Below are positions 11,402 to 26,400 of a stretch of 64,000 nucleotides of DNA, piece by piece. The position numbers were made by a program, and so were the translations under genes. The stretch is taken from positions 23,373,163 through 23,437,162 of the forward strand of contig NC_061811.1 of assembly GCF_021462225.1 (NCBI RefSeq), read 5' to 3'. The notes under the pieces are model-generated. The model did not search any database, was not told where the DNA came from, and worked only from the letters and a program-made list of their open reading frames with translations. Origin of the DNA: Girardinichthys multiradiatus (taxonomy: Eukaryota > Chordata > Actinopteri > Cyprinodontiformes > Goodeidae). Every line of letters begins with the position of its first letter. The first letter of the stretch is position 1.

Positions 11402-14400
11402 GTCATACACTACATACACACTACCTTTCCAACTATCTGACCTTTGCACTTTTTGATATTTTAGTATGCACTTAATTTTCTATTCAAATGCTTAGACATA
11501 CAGTTCAGAAGTTTACATATATCACCAGCAGCATATATGTTATATGCATTTGAAGCTCCTAAAGAGACATTGAACCTTTTCTTTCGTCTTCAAGATCTGA
11601 ATGTATTTTGTGGGTTTTTTTTCTAATCTACAGGGGCCAAATATATACATGCAACCCCATTAATATTTGGATTAATGTCACTTAGCGAATGACAGAGAAA
11701 TCCCAGGCTTTCTGTACCCATCAACAAGCATCTTGGTGGATATTTCACCACTGCTTCTGGCAGAAATGGTACTGCCCATTTGAAATATGTTAGTTTCCAG
11801 ACATGGATATACCTTTCAGAGATAGTCCCTTAATTTTCAGCACGGTTGAATTTGTGACCATTCCTGAAGATTAATGTTAGCCTGCTTTATCTATGCAATT
11901 ACTTGGGATTTTGCCATGTTTGAAACCCACTTATGGCCAATTTATAACTGGCTCATAATTTCAGATACAGTTAAAAAAATGAGGTAGTCCTCCTTCAGTA
12001 AGCCATTAAATTTGTGTAATACATTAGTACCACTGGTAGCCAAGTAGACCATCATCATGATGCTACCCCTACCATGCTTGCCAGTTTATTCTTAGGTTAG
12101 AAAACCTTGCTTAGACTGATCCGAGCATACATGTCGTCATTAAGTGCAAACAGCTCAATCTTTCTCTCGGCTGAACATAAAATTTATCTCCTGAAGGAAT
12201 TTAGACTGTTCTTGTGGGCAGCTGCAAATTTTAGTCAAACTTAAACATTTTGATTTGGAGCAGTTTTTTTTTTCTTCTTTCGATTAATTGATTTATTACT
12301 TATTGCAGCTAGAATAATTCTAACCAATATCTTTTCACAATTATAAAAACTAGTATTAGACAAAAAAAGTAGTTTTGGACAAAACTGGTATTATTAGGCT
12401 AGCATTACTGTCTGAATAGCTATTTCAAAACTATTCTAATTATAAATTTGTGGACTATGCTTAAAATCCAGGTCCAAGGCAGTAAATCAATTTATATTCT
12501 GCCAATTCTGCCATGAAGAGTGCTTCAATTTCCAACAGGAATTTCACCAGAAGCTTGTTGATGGAGGTGCAACCTGCCAAGAAACATTTAACCAAATGTT
12601 AATATGTATTTATTAGTTTATTTGGGTCATTTCAGCTATGTGTGTATCAAAGAAAAAAAAAACAATAGTTTTAAACTCAATCCTTGCTTCTAATGCTTCT
12701 TGTAATGTACATGTGCAATGACCAATAAAAATGATTTAATTTAATTAAAATTGATTGAAATTGTTTGTTGGAAAAAAAAGACATAAAGGGAGAAAAATGT
12801 ATACGAAGTGTCATAATTAAATCCTGATGAAAGAGTGGTTTAAATTAATCATTAACAGCCCCAAATAAAGATGACATTCATGGTCAAATTAAGTTTTTAT
12901 TAAAATTTTAACTTGAACTAAAAGTTACAAAAACTGCTGTTTTCCTATTGGCTTAAATAGTTTTCTATAAAATTGTCAATCCTGAATCTTTTGTATATAG
13001 TGATGTACTGTAGCACAAATGATATATTTCTCTAAACTGATTACCGTCTTAGGGCAGAATGTTTTCTATACCATTGCATAGTGTTTAAATAAAGGGTTTT
13101 GCTTTGTTTGAGCAGCTTTCCAACAAGTATGGAGTCCATATTTGTGGTGAGGGAGGTGAATATGAAACGTTAACTCTTGATTGTCCACTCTTCAAAAAGA
13201 AGATAGTTATGTGAGTAAACCAGTACAACACTGTTGTTACATGACAAAATGTTTTATTCTCCCAAATATCTGGATGTCTGTACATTTGTTTTGTGCAGCG
13301 ATGAAGCCGAGACCGTGATCCACTCGGCAGATGCTTTTGCTCCTGTTGGCTACCTGCGCTTCACCAAAATGCACACAGAGGACAAACACAGAGTGAGTCT
13401 AATTTCCACTAATTTAGGTTGTTTTAATATATAAAGTCAATGCCATATCAATAGTTTTGCAAGGAAAAGTTTGAGCTTCTGTGGGGTTGATTACGTTCAC
13501 ACAGCTCTTAGGGCCAAACAGTATACCAGAACACAACCCTTTGGTGCCTGATAACTTTGTCGAGGAGAAGGGAAAAACACAAATCTGCAGGGTAGGATCC
13601 AGATCAACCTCCAGAAGGCCATTCTGACTCTACTTCCACACACTCTAGCTCTTGGTCTCTCCCTTCATCTCTTGCTCCTCCAGCCCCACATGGCCTAGTT
13701 TGACATCTGCAATATTCGCTGCAGCCGGAAACTAGGCCCAGCTTAATAAATATGTCTGCTCGCATTAAGGCGCTTTGCATTCAGGTAGCTGGCTAAGCGG
13801 TCACAAGCAAGGATTGTGGGGAAGGAGGAGAAATTGGCTTTTGGTAAATTAGGGGCTGAATTGGGCCTCAAACTCTAGAAGAAGAAGATGCATTTCACTC
13901 TCCCTGCATGAGTGGACAACAAATTCTTAAATTTCTTAAATAGTTTATAGAAAAGATTTAGATAATTTAGTTTTTTTTTTTATTTACTTTGTTTTAAACT
14001 CATGTGTTTAATTAAAATCTCAGTGGCAGATAAGTTTAGCCTTTTCTTTGTATTTTGTCATCACATTGAGGGATCAAGTATGTGATTTGCAGAACACACT
14101 GTTACATGCTCCTCTGCATTTATATGCAGACATTTTTACAAAATGTACTGAATGTCCTCATGTTGGATAAGGGAAGGACACTGGTATGGACAGAAAACAT
14201 ACCCCCATCCAACAACCCCTGCGACCATGCAGCCTCACCCCCTTAAGCGATATATTTTTTCCTTCTCCCCTCACAGCCACTTCCACCCCCAAAATGCAAA
14301 TAGATGCTGCATGCTCCTGCGACCCCTCTAGCCCCCCCTAGGTAGCTGGAGAAAGAGCAGGGATAACCAAAGCCTGAAACGGTAAGGAAGAGGAGCGAGA

Positions 14401-17400
14401 GAGGGGTGGCGGCGGTGGGGGGACAACCAGGGGAGAACCTGCCCTCGTTCAGCTTTCTGAAGCTCTTCTCGTCAGGGTGACAGATCTGCGGTGACACCAG
14501 CACTAGAGGAAACTGCACTGAGCTCAGGGGGTGGGGATGGACCACCATCATTTGCCCTCAGTTAATGCTAGTCAAGCTATTTTTCATGCTGGCCAGGAGA
14601 GAGGGGCTGAAGTATAATTAATTTGATTATCATATGGCCTAATGCGGCTGACAGGAGACAAGGAGGGGGGTGAATGAGTGTCATGCGGCGTGAGGGTTGC
14701 ACTGAGGAAATATGAAATATGTATTTAAACGTGTGACACCCTTGCAGGATTTGGCAGGTAATATGTATGCCTTAGAGAATGGTAATGATTTGTTATTCAA
14801 AGAAGTAGCAGGCAGCAGAGGCAAAGTATAAGCAAACAGATGCAAAAAAAATGGTGGAATCTAAAACATGTCTCAATGATCTAGTGTTGAGTCTTGACTG
14901 ACAGCCGCTATGATTGGATCTACAGTATCAGAAAACACCACTCCCTGTTTGCCCGAACCACGAATATGTTAGCAAGTTGTTTCATATTCATTCACCTTGA
15001 AGTTATGCGTATTTGGGTCCTTGTCATGTAAGACTGACACGCACACGCAGCCTGCTCGGCGGCGTACGTGGAAAGGTTGGCTAATTATACAGCGTTTTGT
15101 CTGCCTTTGCAAACGGCTCTGCGCTCTTCGGTGGGCACTTGGCCTGATGTATTCCCCTGTGGTGCTTTATTGCAGGATGCGATGGCGGGAGCTTTGCCCC
15201 ATGGTAGTTGTCCTTGCCAGAGCGCCATTGACAAGATGACTGAGGAGGTGGAATATGCTGATCAAGCTGAAGACAACCAGCACAAATTTACATCAAACTG
15301 TGACCTTAGTTGTCACTGGGGCCACGGTGAGATTCATTTGTTGTGAGATGCGCGCATGCAGACATGCATGCATGAGTGTGTATTTATGTCTGGGTGTGTC
15401 AGATGATATCTTTGTGTGGTGTGTGCTGCTCTGGATCTGTGTCATATGTGGCTAGCATCATAATGCTGGAGCTTTTGCACAAAGGTTTGACAAGAGTTGT
15501 CATTCAAGTAGTTTATGTGTGACAGTGTCTGAATTAATTTCTTATCTGACCTGCAGTGCATATATATGGCTTGTTCATGAAGAAACAAACATTTAAAAAT
15601 ATTTTAAACATTATGATTAACTTATTTAATGGTGGGAATCCTAACTTCCCTGCTATCGCTTCCCACAGACAAGCCTCCATCCTGCTCAAAAAGATGTTCG
15701 AGAGGCTATCAATGGATCTCAGGCATTAATGGACTTAAGAGCCAAGATCTTGGGATTGAGGGCCAGACACTGGCAGCTTTTACTATGCTTCAAGGTAAGG
15801 AGAATATCAACAACAATGCCTGAACAAGAAGGAAATTCATTCACACTCGTTGAACTTTCCCACACTTGTGCAGCGTGACAACCAAGCAGCTCATTTTATT
15901 GGGGTTTTATGTGGTAGAAGGGGATGGAGAATGATGGCACATGGGATTCTGGTTTTTTTTTTTTTTACAAATTGTGTTGATAGATATTTATCAAGCCACC
16001 TTTGGTCTGTTACCCCTAAATAAAATCCAGTTCAACAATTTGCCTTCAAAAGCCCCCATTTAATAAATAGTCCACCTATGTTTATTTTACCCTCAGGATA
16101 AAGACAGCTAATCTAAAGGCCTCAGAGGTTTGTTAGAAAACATCAATGAACAAAACATCAGTGAACAAATAGAACCATGATGACCATAGGGTAGACCAGA
16201 TGGGTCAGGGAGGAGGTTGTGGAAGTTTAAAGCAGAGTTGGGTTATAAAATAATATAATCATCTCACAGAGCTCCAGTCAATCATCTGAAAATTGAAGCA
16301 GAACAGCTAACTGACCAAAACATTGCTATCCATCGTAACTGACAGGCCGTGCAAGGTGAGCATTATTTAAAGAAGCAGTTAGATGGTCTATGGTAACTCT
16401 GGAGGAGCGGCAGAGATCCTTAGCTCAGGTGGAAGAATCTATTGAAAGGTAAACTATTAGTTGCACACTCCACAAATCTGGCATTTATTGAAGTGTGGCA
16501 AGAAGAAACCCACTGTTGAAAGAAAGTCAAAGAAAGTCCAATTTGCAGTTTGCAACAAGCCATGTATTGTAGAAGAATGCCCATCCGGTCAGATGAAACC
16601 TAAATTAAACTGTGTTGCCTACGTGCGAAGCACTATGTGTGTGGAGTAAACAAACACTGCACATTAGTATAAATCCACCACTCACCATGATGCAATGGAA
16701 ATGCTTTTCTTCAGCAGGGACAGGGAAGCTGGTCAGAGTTGAAGATGGATGGAGCTAAATGCAGGGAAATCCTGAAAGGAAACCCGTTAGAGGACAGTGG
16801 CCCTAAACCTACTGCCAGAGCTGTATTTAAATTCCTTAGGTTAAAGCGTAATCATTTGTTAACATGTCCCAGTCAAAGCTCTGTGCCTTTATCCAATTGA
16901 GAATCTGTGGCATGAGTTGAAAATTGAGGTTCACGATATATCGGCATTGACATCGATATCACGTCCGATAAGCAAAACTAGGCCGATATTAATTACCAAT
17001 ATTTATTACCATGTTGTTGCTGTTTGTGTATGTGTTTCTGGAGGAGAAGGGGTTGGCCATGTGGTATTTATTTGGCCATGTGACAGTGACAGTGATGCAG
17101 TGCAGGACAGTAGGGTGTTTAATTGAAGCAGAGAAGCAATGTCAGCAGTGTGATCATTTTTTCATGATGTTGAAAGGGTAGTTAGATATATATGATATAT
17201 AATATCGGTAAACATTGGTTATCGGCCATAACGGCAATAATAATATCGGATTTTGATATTGGCCTTGAATTTTGATATCGGTGCATCCCTAAATCAAAAG
17301 TGCGAGTGTAATTTCAGTAAGAAGGCGTTCTACAAAGCATTCACTCTGGCAGGCTGAGTTTTATTTGTGAAACAAAATCTTAAAACCATCTTGACTTTTA

Positions 17401-20400
17401 TTTCTGCCCTCCAATTATGGACTGATTTGTGTTGGTCTATCACAAAAAATTCCAAACCAATATTTTGTTAAAGGACTCAGTTATGTTTTTGACATTTAAA
17501 AAAAAGGACGTGGCTCTGAATTGTTTTGTTCTGGTGTGATGTAAGCATCAGTATCTTTCTCTATTTGTGCTGTGTTAGCTGGACACACAATAAGATAAAT
17601 AGCAGAACTTGAGAACTTTAACTCCACAGGCAGACCCAGTGTGTCACAGATTCTGTCAGTCAGATGAATGGGATATGTAGCTGGCCACTATACAAGGACA
17701 AGCATTTTAAACAAACACAGAACCAGCTGTTTTCCAGCACACTCTAGCATACACAATGCAAACATGTGGAGTGGGTTTATCATTTTTGCCATGCAGAAGT
17801 TTTAAAGTGCACAATGTTTTCCCACTGTATATCTTTTTTCTCTTTCTTTTTTTGATGGAGATAGAAGAGCGAAAGATGAAAAGCATATTTAATGTTTATG
17901 GCGGTGCTTGGCTGAACAGCCTTCACAGGGCAGAGACAATATTTAACAAGTTAATATTTAATGAACAACCTTTATGGATGGAGTGTGAGACAGTAGTGTT
18001 GGCAAAGGGAAAACAAACTTGAAGCTCTTTCAGATGATTGTTGGGTGAGAGGGAAGCTTTGCTTTGAGCCATGGAGCTTGTGTTTGGATCCAAAACCTCC
18101 AATATGCGGACATATTGCACAGGATTGTTCTCAGTGGAGGGGGTCACTTGTACTGCTTTATACTTAAATCCAGATACAAGTGTTTTAGTGTGAGTTGGTA
18201 CAACTTAGAATTATGTTCAAATAAGAGGAATGACCAAACTAGACGTTTTACAAGGTAATAGGTTGTGAAACCAAGCGTTAAAAAGCTAAATACAAGTAAG
18301 ATTCTACAATTCTTATCTGATGTTTAGAGACTTAAGTTTGTTAAGTTTAGGTAAAGTTTTCTGATTTCACAATATACCGTTTTAATGTTTGTAATCTTCT
18401 ACCTGTTACCAGATGAGTTGAGAAACAAGGCTTGGAACATGAAGAACATCATCTTGGTTCATCTCTATGTGCGAAACATGAAAGATTTTGTTTCTCTTAA
18501 TGCAGTTTACAGAACATATTTCGACACAAACCCTCCAGCCAGGTAAAAGGTTCACATTCTTGTATTTTTTGTTATACTGCTCCAACTTTTCTTAGTTTTC
18601 TTTTTTTTTTGTATTCTTTTTTGTTGTTATGTAGGGTTTGTGTCCAGGCAGCTCTGCCGGCTGGACAGCTGCTGCAGATGGACTGTCTCCTCCATGACTG
18701 GATTGAGCCCCTGGAGGAGGGCTGTTTCCGTCACAAAGAAGCCCTGCATGTGCAGGGCCTGTCCCACTGGGCCCCGGCTAACATCGGGCCGTACAGCCAG
18801 GCCTATAAGGTGAGGTTTAGTTACCAACGGCAACAATAAATGGATGCAATAGCAACAGGATACATTTGGGTAGGACACAGGATACATTCGGAAACGACTA
18901 GAAAGGAAAAGTGTAGGATAAAGTATTTTTGTTTGAGTTGTAATTTTGATACAGTTGAGCACAACATTTTTCATAGCTCTAAAAAATGCAGATTCAAAAT
19001 AATTTTTATTGCAAGATAGCTTGATTAAGATTTCTTATGAAAAATTATTACAGTCGCTTGGGGTCCTAGATGATGCTCAGCTTTTAAAAAGAATCTATAG
19101 TGTCATAGCTTGCATGCAGTATACTTGACTGCATTGACTTAAGTTGATTTGTATTTCTCTTTAAAACTAATTATCAGCATTCAAAAAGTATTATTTACTG
19201 ACACCGCTCGGGGCCAGGCAAGCTGAAGATTAGACAGTACTGGTCACTATCCATTTTCTGGGTGAGTCTCCATGATTTTTTTTTTTTTTTTTGGCACTAG
19301 TAGCCTTTATTGACCCCAAACAGGTAATGAGCAGGGGGAGAAGTGGAAAAAGATATGCAGCAAAGGTCTCAGTCAAACCCAGATAGATGTGTCGAGGACC
19401 GATAGCCTCCCTATATGGGGCTCCAGCTCTATGTCACACACCTCCCCACATGATGGACTTTTTTCTTGACTAGTTATGTCTTTACACATAATTATGTGTC
19501 CTTTCTAACATAGCTAATGCGTACCTACCCTTTGCACTTGTTTGTAAAGCAGCGTGTCTTTGTCTCTCATATTGTTTCAACCCCTTAAAGAATGTGGAAT
19601 TCAAAGGCCAAGCAGAGGAAGCGTGGGCTGTGGTTGCACGGTTGAGTTGGTGTTGTGTTTACCCAGTGTGTATTATATAGGATTACACTTGTCAAGGTAC
19701 TGTCAACAAGGATAGTGTCCATCTCCTCCACACGTCCTTGATCCTTCAGCCAAATCCATCTGTGAGTGAGAACATGTGTGGATTAGCCATTCACTCGGGT
19801 CTTGATAGGCGTATCTCAGTGGTGTGTTGCTGAAGTTCAGTTTGGATTCCTAAAATGTAACCTACAGAGTTTGGTTTGCTTTTACCAGTGTTTGAAATCT
19901 TCAATGAAGCCTCATTGAAACATAAAATTGAAGTCAGCTGCTTGCAAGCCCTTTTGCTCCATAAAAAAGTTCTGATCCCTCATTCGTTTAATTAGAATTC
20001 ATATTCATTGCACTTTGAGCAAATAATGAAAGGAGGTTGTTTACTTAGAGCTGTGCATGACTCTTCACACAACCCCTGCACGGTTTCTCTGTGTCTACTC
20101 CCCCTCTATGCGACAATGGCTTAATTTGATCAAAAATGTATTAACAACTCTTCAGTGCAGTAGAGAGTTTTACATATTGATACAATTAGCCCCTTGCTGT
20201 GAGCAAGCACGCAGATCACTCACCCCCACTGGCTCATAACAGCTCTGCTGATTGTCTCCATCTTAATGACAATTTTCCTTGATGCTCAGAGAGGCACAGA
20301 GACAGAAAAACTGTGGACTGACACCAGATTTGACAGGAAGTGTCTCCAGTCCACCTATTAATTAATTTGTGATCTTAACCATGGACATGGACATGATGTC

Positions 20401-23400
20401 TTTTTAGGTAATGAGTGAAACCTTAATAGAGGAACACATTTCAGATTCATTAACTGAACAGTTCTGGGTAATTGTTTACATTATTGTTCATCAGTTGGGG
20501 GGACTAACCAGTTGATTCAGCTGAGTAGGGCTTTAAGCACAATGTTTATTGTCCTGCTATATTGGGACCATTCCCTTCCTCTGCTTCTAATGATCTGAGA
20601 GCGAGCACATGGCTAGTGACAGAAAATGGCCCTGTAGAGTCTAACCACCGAGGGCCGCTGCTCGTAGAAGGATAGAGGAAGTTCATATCGGATTGGCATG
20701 TGATGAATGCTGGACCTTCAAACTCCATCCATCCATCCTTTCATCCATTCATCTGTCTGCTTGGCTTGTCATGTCTCTCAGCGTAAGCTCTCGGAAATGG
20801 CAAACTGACTCAACGTCGACTTGGTCTGGCAGGATGACAGATTCAGATTCAGATCGGCCTTGATTTAGAGAATTAGTTAACCTTTTTAATGTCAAAGCTG
20901 GGGGGCTCTCGGTGTATTGTGCACTGATATATAGTTGTCCATCAGTTTACTTTAGAGCCACAAGCGACAAAAATGAAACTGTAATTTAATTTATGATTTT
21001 TTTTTCTCTCTCTCTGTCACATTGTTTTTTACATGACTGATATGTTTTTATGTATTGCAGAATAATTATATTAAGTTATTTGGGAGTGTGAAAATTACTG
21101 AAATGCTTGGGACAAACTGTTTTGTTTTAGGCACATTTTTGCGTAATCTAAGTAGCTGTTTAAAATAAAATAAACGTATTAGTCATTAAAGTTTTGAGAA
21201 CAAAACAATTATTTTTAGACATTTACATTTGTTGCTAAATTTTAAACAAATTCTATCATTACAACAAAACCCACGTTATGGCATGCTTTTTAAGTAAAGT
21301 TATTTGCTATGTTTACTGTTATTAATGAAAAGAAAACAAACTGATAATATAGTTGATGTTTAATAACTTAATTGAGCGATAAGCATGGTTAGCATAGCTA
21401 ATTGTAAACAACAGTCTTTGTCTTTATTTCTAGATATAGTTCCTTGCCTTAACTCTGAGATTCAAAAAAGCATGCTAACATTTCCAAGTCCAACATGTTT
21501 TCTATGATAGAGAAAGGTTCAATAAAATGCCCAAAGGTGAGCACCGAAATTATTAATACTGGCAAATTTATGCTTAAATTAATCGTAATTTTACCGTGTT
21601 TCTTCTGACTGGTGGTAATATGTTTTGGCGTGGCCCAACTAGAGTCCTGACTTGAGTCTGATAGCGAATCTGTGGAGGGAGCTAAAGATTAGGTTGACAG
21701 CAAGGAGGCCTTCCAACCTATAGACTTGGAACTCATCACCAAAGGTAAATCATTAAAACACCAGTGGAAACATAGTACAAGCAGCAGGTATTTCTGTAAT
21801 ACCAATAAAGATTCTTCCATTAAATATTGAGAACACAGACCTTATTTGTATCAAAATTGTACTACTCTTGCATTCTTTTATCTTTTGAGAAATATCTATT
21901 AGTAAGTATCAGAATTCGACATCTTGGCTGAATGAAAATAATTTTCTATTTAAATCGGCCAGGAGTTGGAATAATTTTGAGAATAACTGTAGCTTCTTAA
22001 ACTTTCAGCACTTCATTTTAAACCCATGGTAGTGTACCAACGATAAATCTCAATCTTGCTGTTACAACTTCCAGCCCAACCTCTTGTTGTTAGAGTGACC
22101 TGTTAGCCCTTAGGCGTGGTGCATTTACTGATAGGAAAAAGATAGAAGGCCAGTTTTTGACTGGCCTGGTGTTTTAAAGCAGCAGTTTCCCATGCAGTCT
22201 GGAATTTGGTTTGATCATTTTCCAAGTCTGGATGAGAAGGAAAAAAATAAAATTGACCAAGGAAAAATGTGTGAGTCTCAAGCCTTTAATAATTATTCCC
22301 TAATCTAAAAGATGAAATCTTAAAAATTACATCTTGTTGACATTTTTATATTTGGTTTATCACACCACACTTTACATCTTTGTCTAATGCCCCGTTTCCA
22401 CTGGCTTGTTTTAGCCGGCGCGCCTATGCACCACTCGGTTTCGCTCTACTCGGTACGGTAACTGTTGTGTTTCCACTGACCCCCCAACAGCTGAAGCTAT
22501 GGCGACTGAAGCCATGAGTGTAGAGCGCTGTGCTGCTATTAACATTACTGTGTTACATTGTCACATTAAAGTAATCTGCATAAAATGATAAAAAAAAAAA
22601 ACATAATTAAACGAAATACTATCGTTTGTATTAATGTATATGCAAGAATGTCTTATTTATACAGCTACTGTCTGCCTGCTCCCTCCTGCACACGCTGGTT
22701 TGCTAAAGGACCGTAAATAAATGTCTGAACCAAACACGTTGTTTCATGGTGGTTTTGTTTTGTGTGTTTTGGGGGAAATGTTTGTTCCTCTGAACAGCTG
22801 ATTTTATGTGTGATCAGCTGGTTTAGGATGTTAATACATACAGTGCTCTGCCTGCATGTAATTCAGAAAGGTGATTTGTCCTTTTTCTTTTCTTTCAGCC
22901 TTCAGGCATGGTTTATGATCTGTAAATGGTAAAATTACATGTTTTACCTGCTCCGGCCACTGTGGTCCTTAATATTATTGTAGTTGCTCTTGAGTTGTAT
23001 TAACTTTTCCCTGCACTGTCTCAACGAAGACCTTCTCATTTCTCCTCCTCCCACGGCCAATCAGTAAAAAAGCTGTCACGTCACATGTAGTCCCTACTCA
23101 GCCCCGGTCGTACCTGCTCAAGAGCAGGGACCAAAAAAGTAGGTACCGGTATGGAAAAAACTGTAATGGAAACGCTCACAAAACGAGCCGAGTGGAGTCA
23201 AGTAGGGCCAAATTGAGCCAGTGGAAAAGGGGCATAACTCATTGAACGTTTTGATGCTTGAGTCACTGACGGATAAATGTACACTCATTAAGGAAGGGGT
23301 GCTTCACTGCCTTTTTGGCCTGTAGACCCTTTTAGATCTGGGTTTGAAACTGGACCTTTAGTTCTTAAACTGGGTTACATGTAGATGGCAAACAAACAAA

Positions 23401-26400
23401 TCCTCAAAAGTCCTTTTTTTTCCTTTTTTTTATGCTTTAAAAGGAAAGTATAATTCGGCATTAAATGACTGACTGAAGGGAGCTTTACTCCTTTTTTAGC
23501 AAAAAAATATATATATCACATCTAGAGTAGTAAAAAATATTACTCCTATAAGTAGGTAAATTAATTCGATTAATTCATAATCTACTGAAGCCAGAGTTTG
23601 CAACAAGGGTCTCAAACTGCACATTTTCTCCTATGTTTATTTAAATTCATTCTGCCCATTTAGTCGCATTCCCTTTGGAAGCACATTTATGCAGGCGAAC
23701 ACAATAGCCCAGGTCTGAATAGAAGGACTATCAGCTGAATGGTTGTTAAACATCTCCTCTTTCCTGTTAAGGCAAGTGGCTCACCCCTGGTGCCAGAAAA
23801 TTATACTCACTGATCACATTCTACGGGGTGTGTTTAGAGAGCTGACGGTACCAACCACAGGTTGCTGTAGTGCCTACCAACGCTTTTGCTGTGGTCTCCT
23901 AATTCTGAGTGACAGTCAGTATTATGGGACACTGTCTTGTTTGAGCCGGCGATAGGATTTGCAAATTGTCAAAATGGACTGCGAGGCATCAGCAGGGATG
24001 TGGATCTGACGCCGCCTATTAACGTCAAAGGGAGGGGTGTATTTGGTGGAATTTGAATAGTCTTCTTACAGAAATCTAAATATCTGAAAACAAATTAATT
24101 GTGCTTTGTTTGGCTCTTTTGGAGTGGACGTTGAGAGTTCAAGCTGTATGATGGTGGGCCACCCATACCGGAGAGGAGAGCATGTTTGAAAGAAAATGAT
24201 GTGTTGAGATTTCCATCCTGCTTGAAACCTAAGTTTTATTTATATAAAGACAGGGACTAATTAGTAAGCATCCCTGGTAAAGAGGTCTAAAATTTCTTGA
24301 AATAAATTCAGTTTTAGTTGCAGTAGTTTAATCCCACACAGGAAAATATGAAAAAATGTAACACTGAGTGTATTGGAAAGCTCCTTTATTGTCTAAGTGG
24401 GTAAATTCACTTCACACAAATTTTAGTTTGATCTTCATCCCCGCTGCTTCACACTGGGGCGGCTGCGAACCGCCCCAGTGTGAAGCGGCAGGGATGAAGA
24501 TCAACTTCTCCAAGGCCATGGTTCTCAACCAGAAAAGGGTGGCTTGCCCTCTTCAGGTTGGAGGGGAGATCCCGCCTCAAGTGAAGTATCTCGGGGTCTT
24601 GTTCACGAGTTAGGGGGGAATGGAGCGGGAGATTGACAGATGGATCGGTGCAGCTGCCGCAGTAATGGGGACGCTGTGCTGGTCCGTTGTGGTAAAGAAG
24701 TAGCTGAGCCGAAAAATTAAACTCTCAATTTACTGGTCAGTCTAGAAATAGGGTGAAGAGCTCAGCCATCCCGGAGGAGTTCGGAGTAGAGCGGCTGCAA
24801 CTCCACATCGAGAGGAGCCAGTTGAGGCGGCTCGGGCATCTATACCGGATGCCTCATGGACGCCTCCCTCAGGAGGTGTTCCAGGCACGTCCCACCGGTA
24901 GGAAACCCAGGGTGCGGCCCAGGACATGCTGGTGGGATCATGTCTCTTGGCTGGCCTGGGAACACCTTGGGCTCCTGCCAGAGGAGCTGGAGGAGGTGTC
25001 TGGGGAGAGGGACGTCTGGGTGTCTCTACTGAGTCTGCTGCCCCCACGACCCGGTCTCAGATAAACCGGAAGACTACGAGTAACTAAAGCATATTTTAGG
25101 TTGATCAAAGTTTATAAGAACTTGTAATCCACACCTTCCAGTGTCCTTGGAGTATAAGTAGGACATGACACAGAGGCCTTTTTCTTTTAGCCCCTAGCCA
25201 CAAGACTGAATGAAGACCCACATCAGTAGTGCCACCATACATAGTGAGAAACTGGGGTAAACAATATCTCTAAAGGTCACTGTTAGACTATGGTCACACT
25301 GTAGCATTTGTGGCCAAAATCCGACTTTTTGCCAATATGAGATCCATGTCCAACTTTTTCATGGCAGTCAGAATGGCCTAATTCCGATCTTTTTACCTAA
25401 AAAAAAAAATCAGAATTGTGCCACTTTCATTTGTGGTATTAAATCGGTTATGTATCCAATCCTTTTCAAAGTGTCCACAGTCTGAATGGTCATGTCACAT
25501 TTCATCTGACTTTTACATTATTGTCCTGGTTCCGACTGCTCATCCACACAGACTTCTTTACAAAAGTAGCAGTCACTACTCCACAAAGGTCAACTCTTAA
25601 TAGTTGTGCTGTCTTTTTTTTTTTTTTTACCTTTCTTTGTCTTGTTTTAATTTGATCATAATATTGTTGGCTCCCATTAGTCAAAAACTTAATAACAACG
25701 ACATCCATTATTACTTCCGTAAACGGTGTGCTGTTGTGTGATGTCTACATTCTCCTTCTGTGCATGCGGGTCGCTTTGAGGTCATGAACCGTTCAGACTG
25801 AAGTCTAATGACAGTTGCATTTAATTAGTAGTTTGAATGACTACACACAGAAAATCGAAATTGAGCATCATCTTGTGTGGCCACCATTATTTGCCAGCAC
25901 TGCCTTAACTCTCTTGGGCATGGCGTTTACTAAACCCCTTTGAGCATCTGTGGGGCATCCTGAAATGGAAGTTGAAGAAGTTATCTACCATCTACCAGCT
26001 TCGTGATGTCATCATGGAGGAATGGAAGAGGACTCCAGTGGCAACCTCTGAAGCTCTTGTGAACTCCATGCCCAAGAGAGTTAAGCTAGTGCTGGAAAAT
26101 AATAGTGACCACACATTTTAACTTAGGGGTGTAATCACTTTTGTTGCCAGCGGTTTAAACATTAATGGCTGTGTGTTATTTTGAGGGGACAGCAAATGTA
26201 CACTGTTTACTGTACACTGACTACTTTGTATTGTATCAAAGTTTCATACTATTAGTGTTCTCCCATGAAAATTGGTAATAAAATATTTGCAAGAAAGTGA
26301 TGGGTGTACTCACTTTTGTGAGATACTGTAAGTGCTGTTCCCTTGGGAAAAAGGGGGGTGTACAAAGTATTAACAACACGAGTGCCATTAATTGAGCCCA

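Noticed and set aside
14243..14551. 102-codon minus ORF in a GC-richer intron part
   Set aside because: Pro/Ser-rich composition from CCCC tracts, no motif or splice support.
18627..18974. Antisense ORF of 115 codons across exon g
   Set aside because: It is the complement of a well-supported dph6 exon and shows no family motif.
24742..25047. Antisense ORF opposite the LINE fragment
   Set aside because: The sense strand carries clear LINE motifs; the antisense is a GC-rich shadow.
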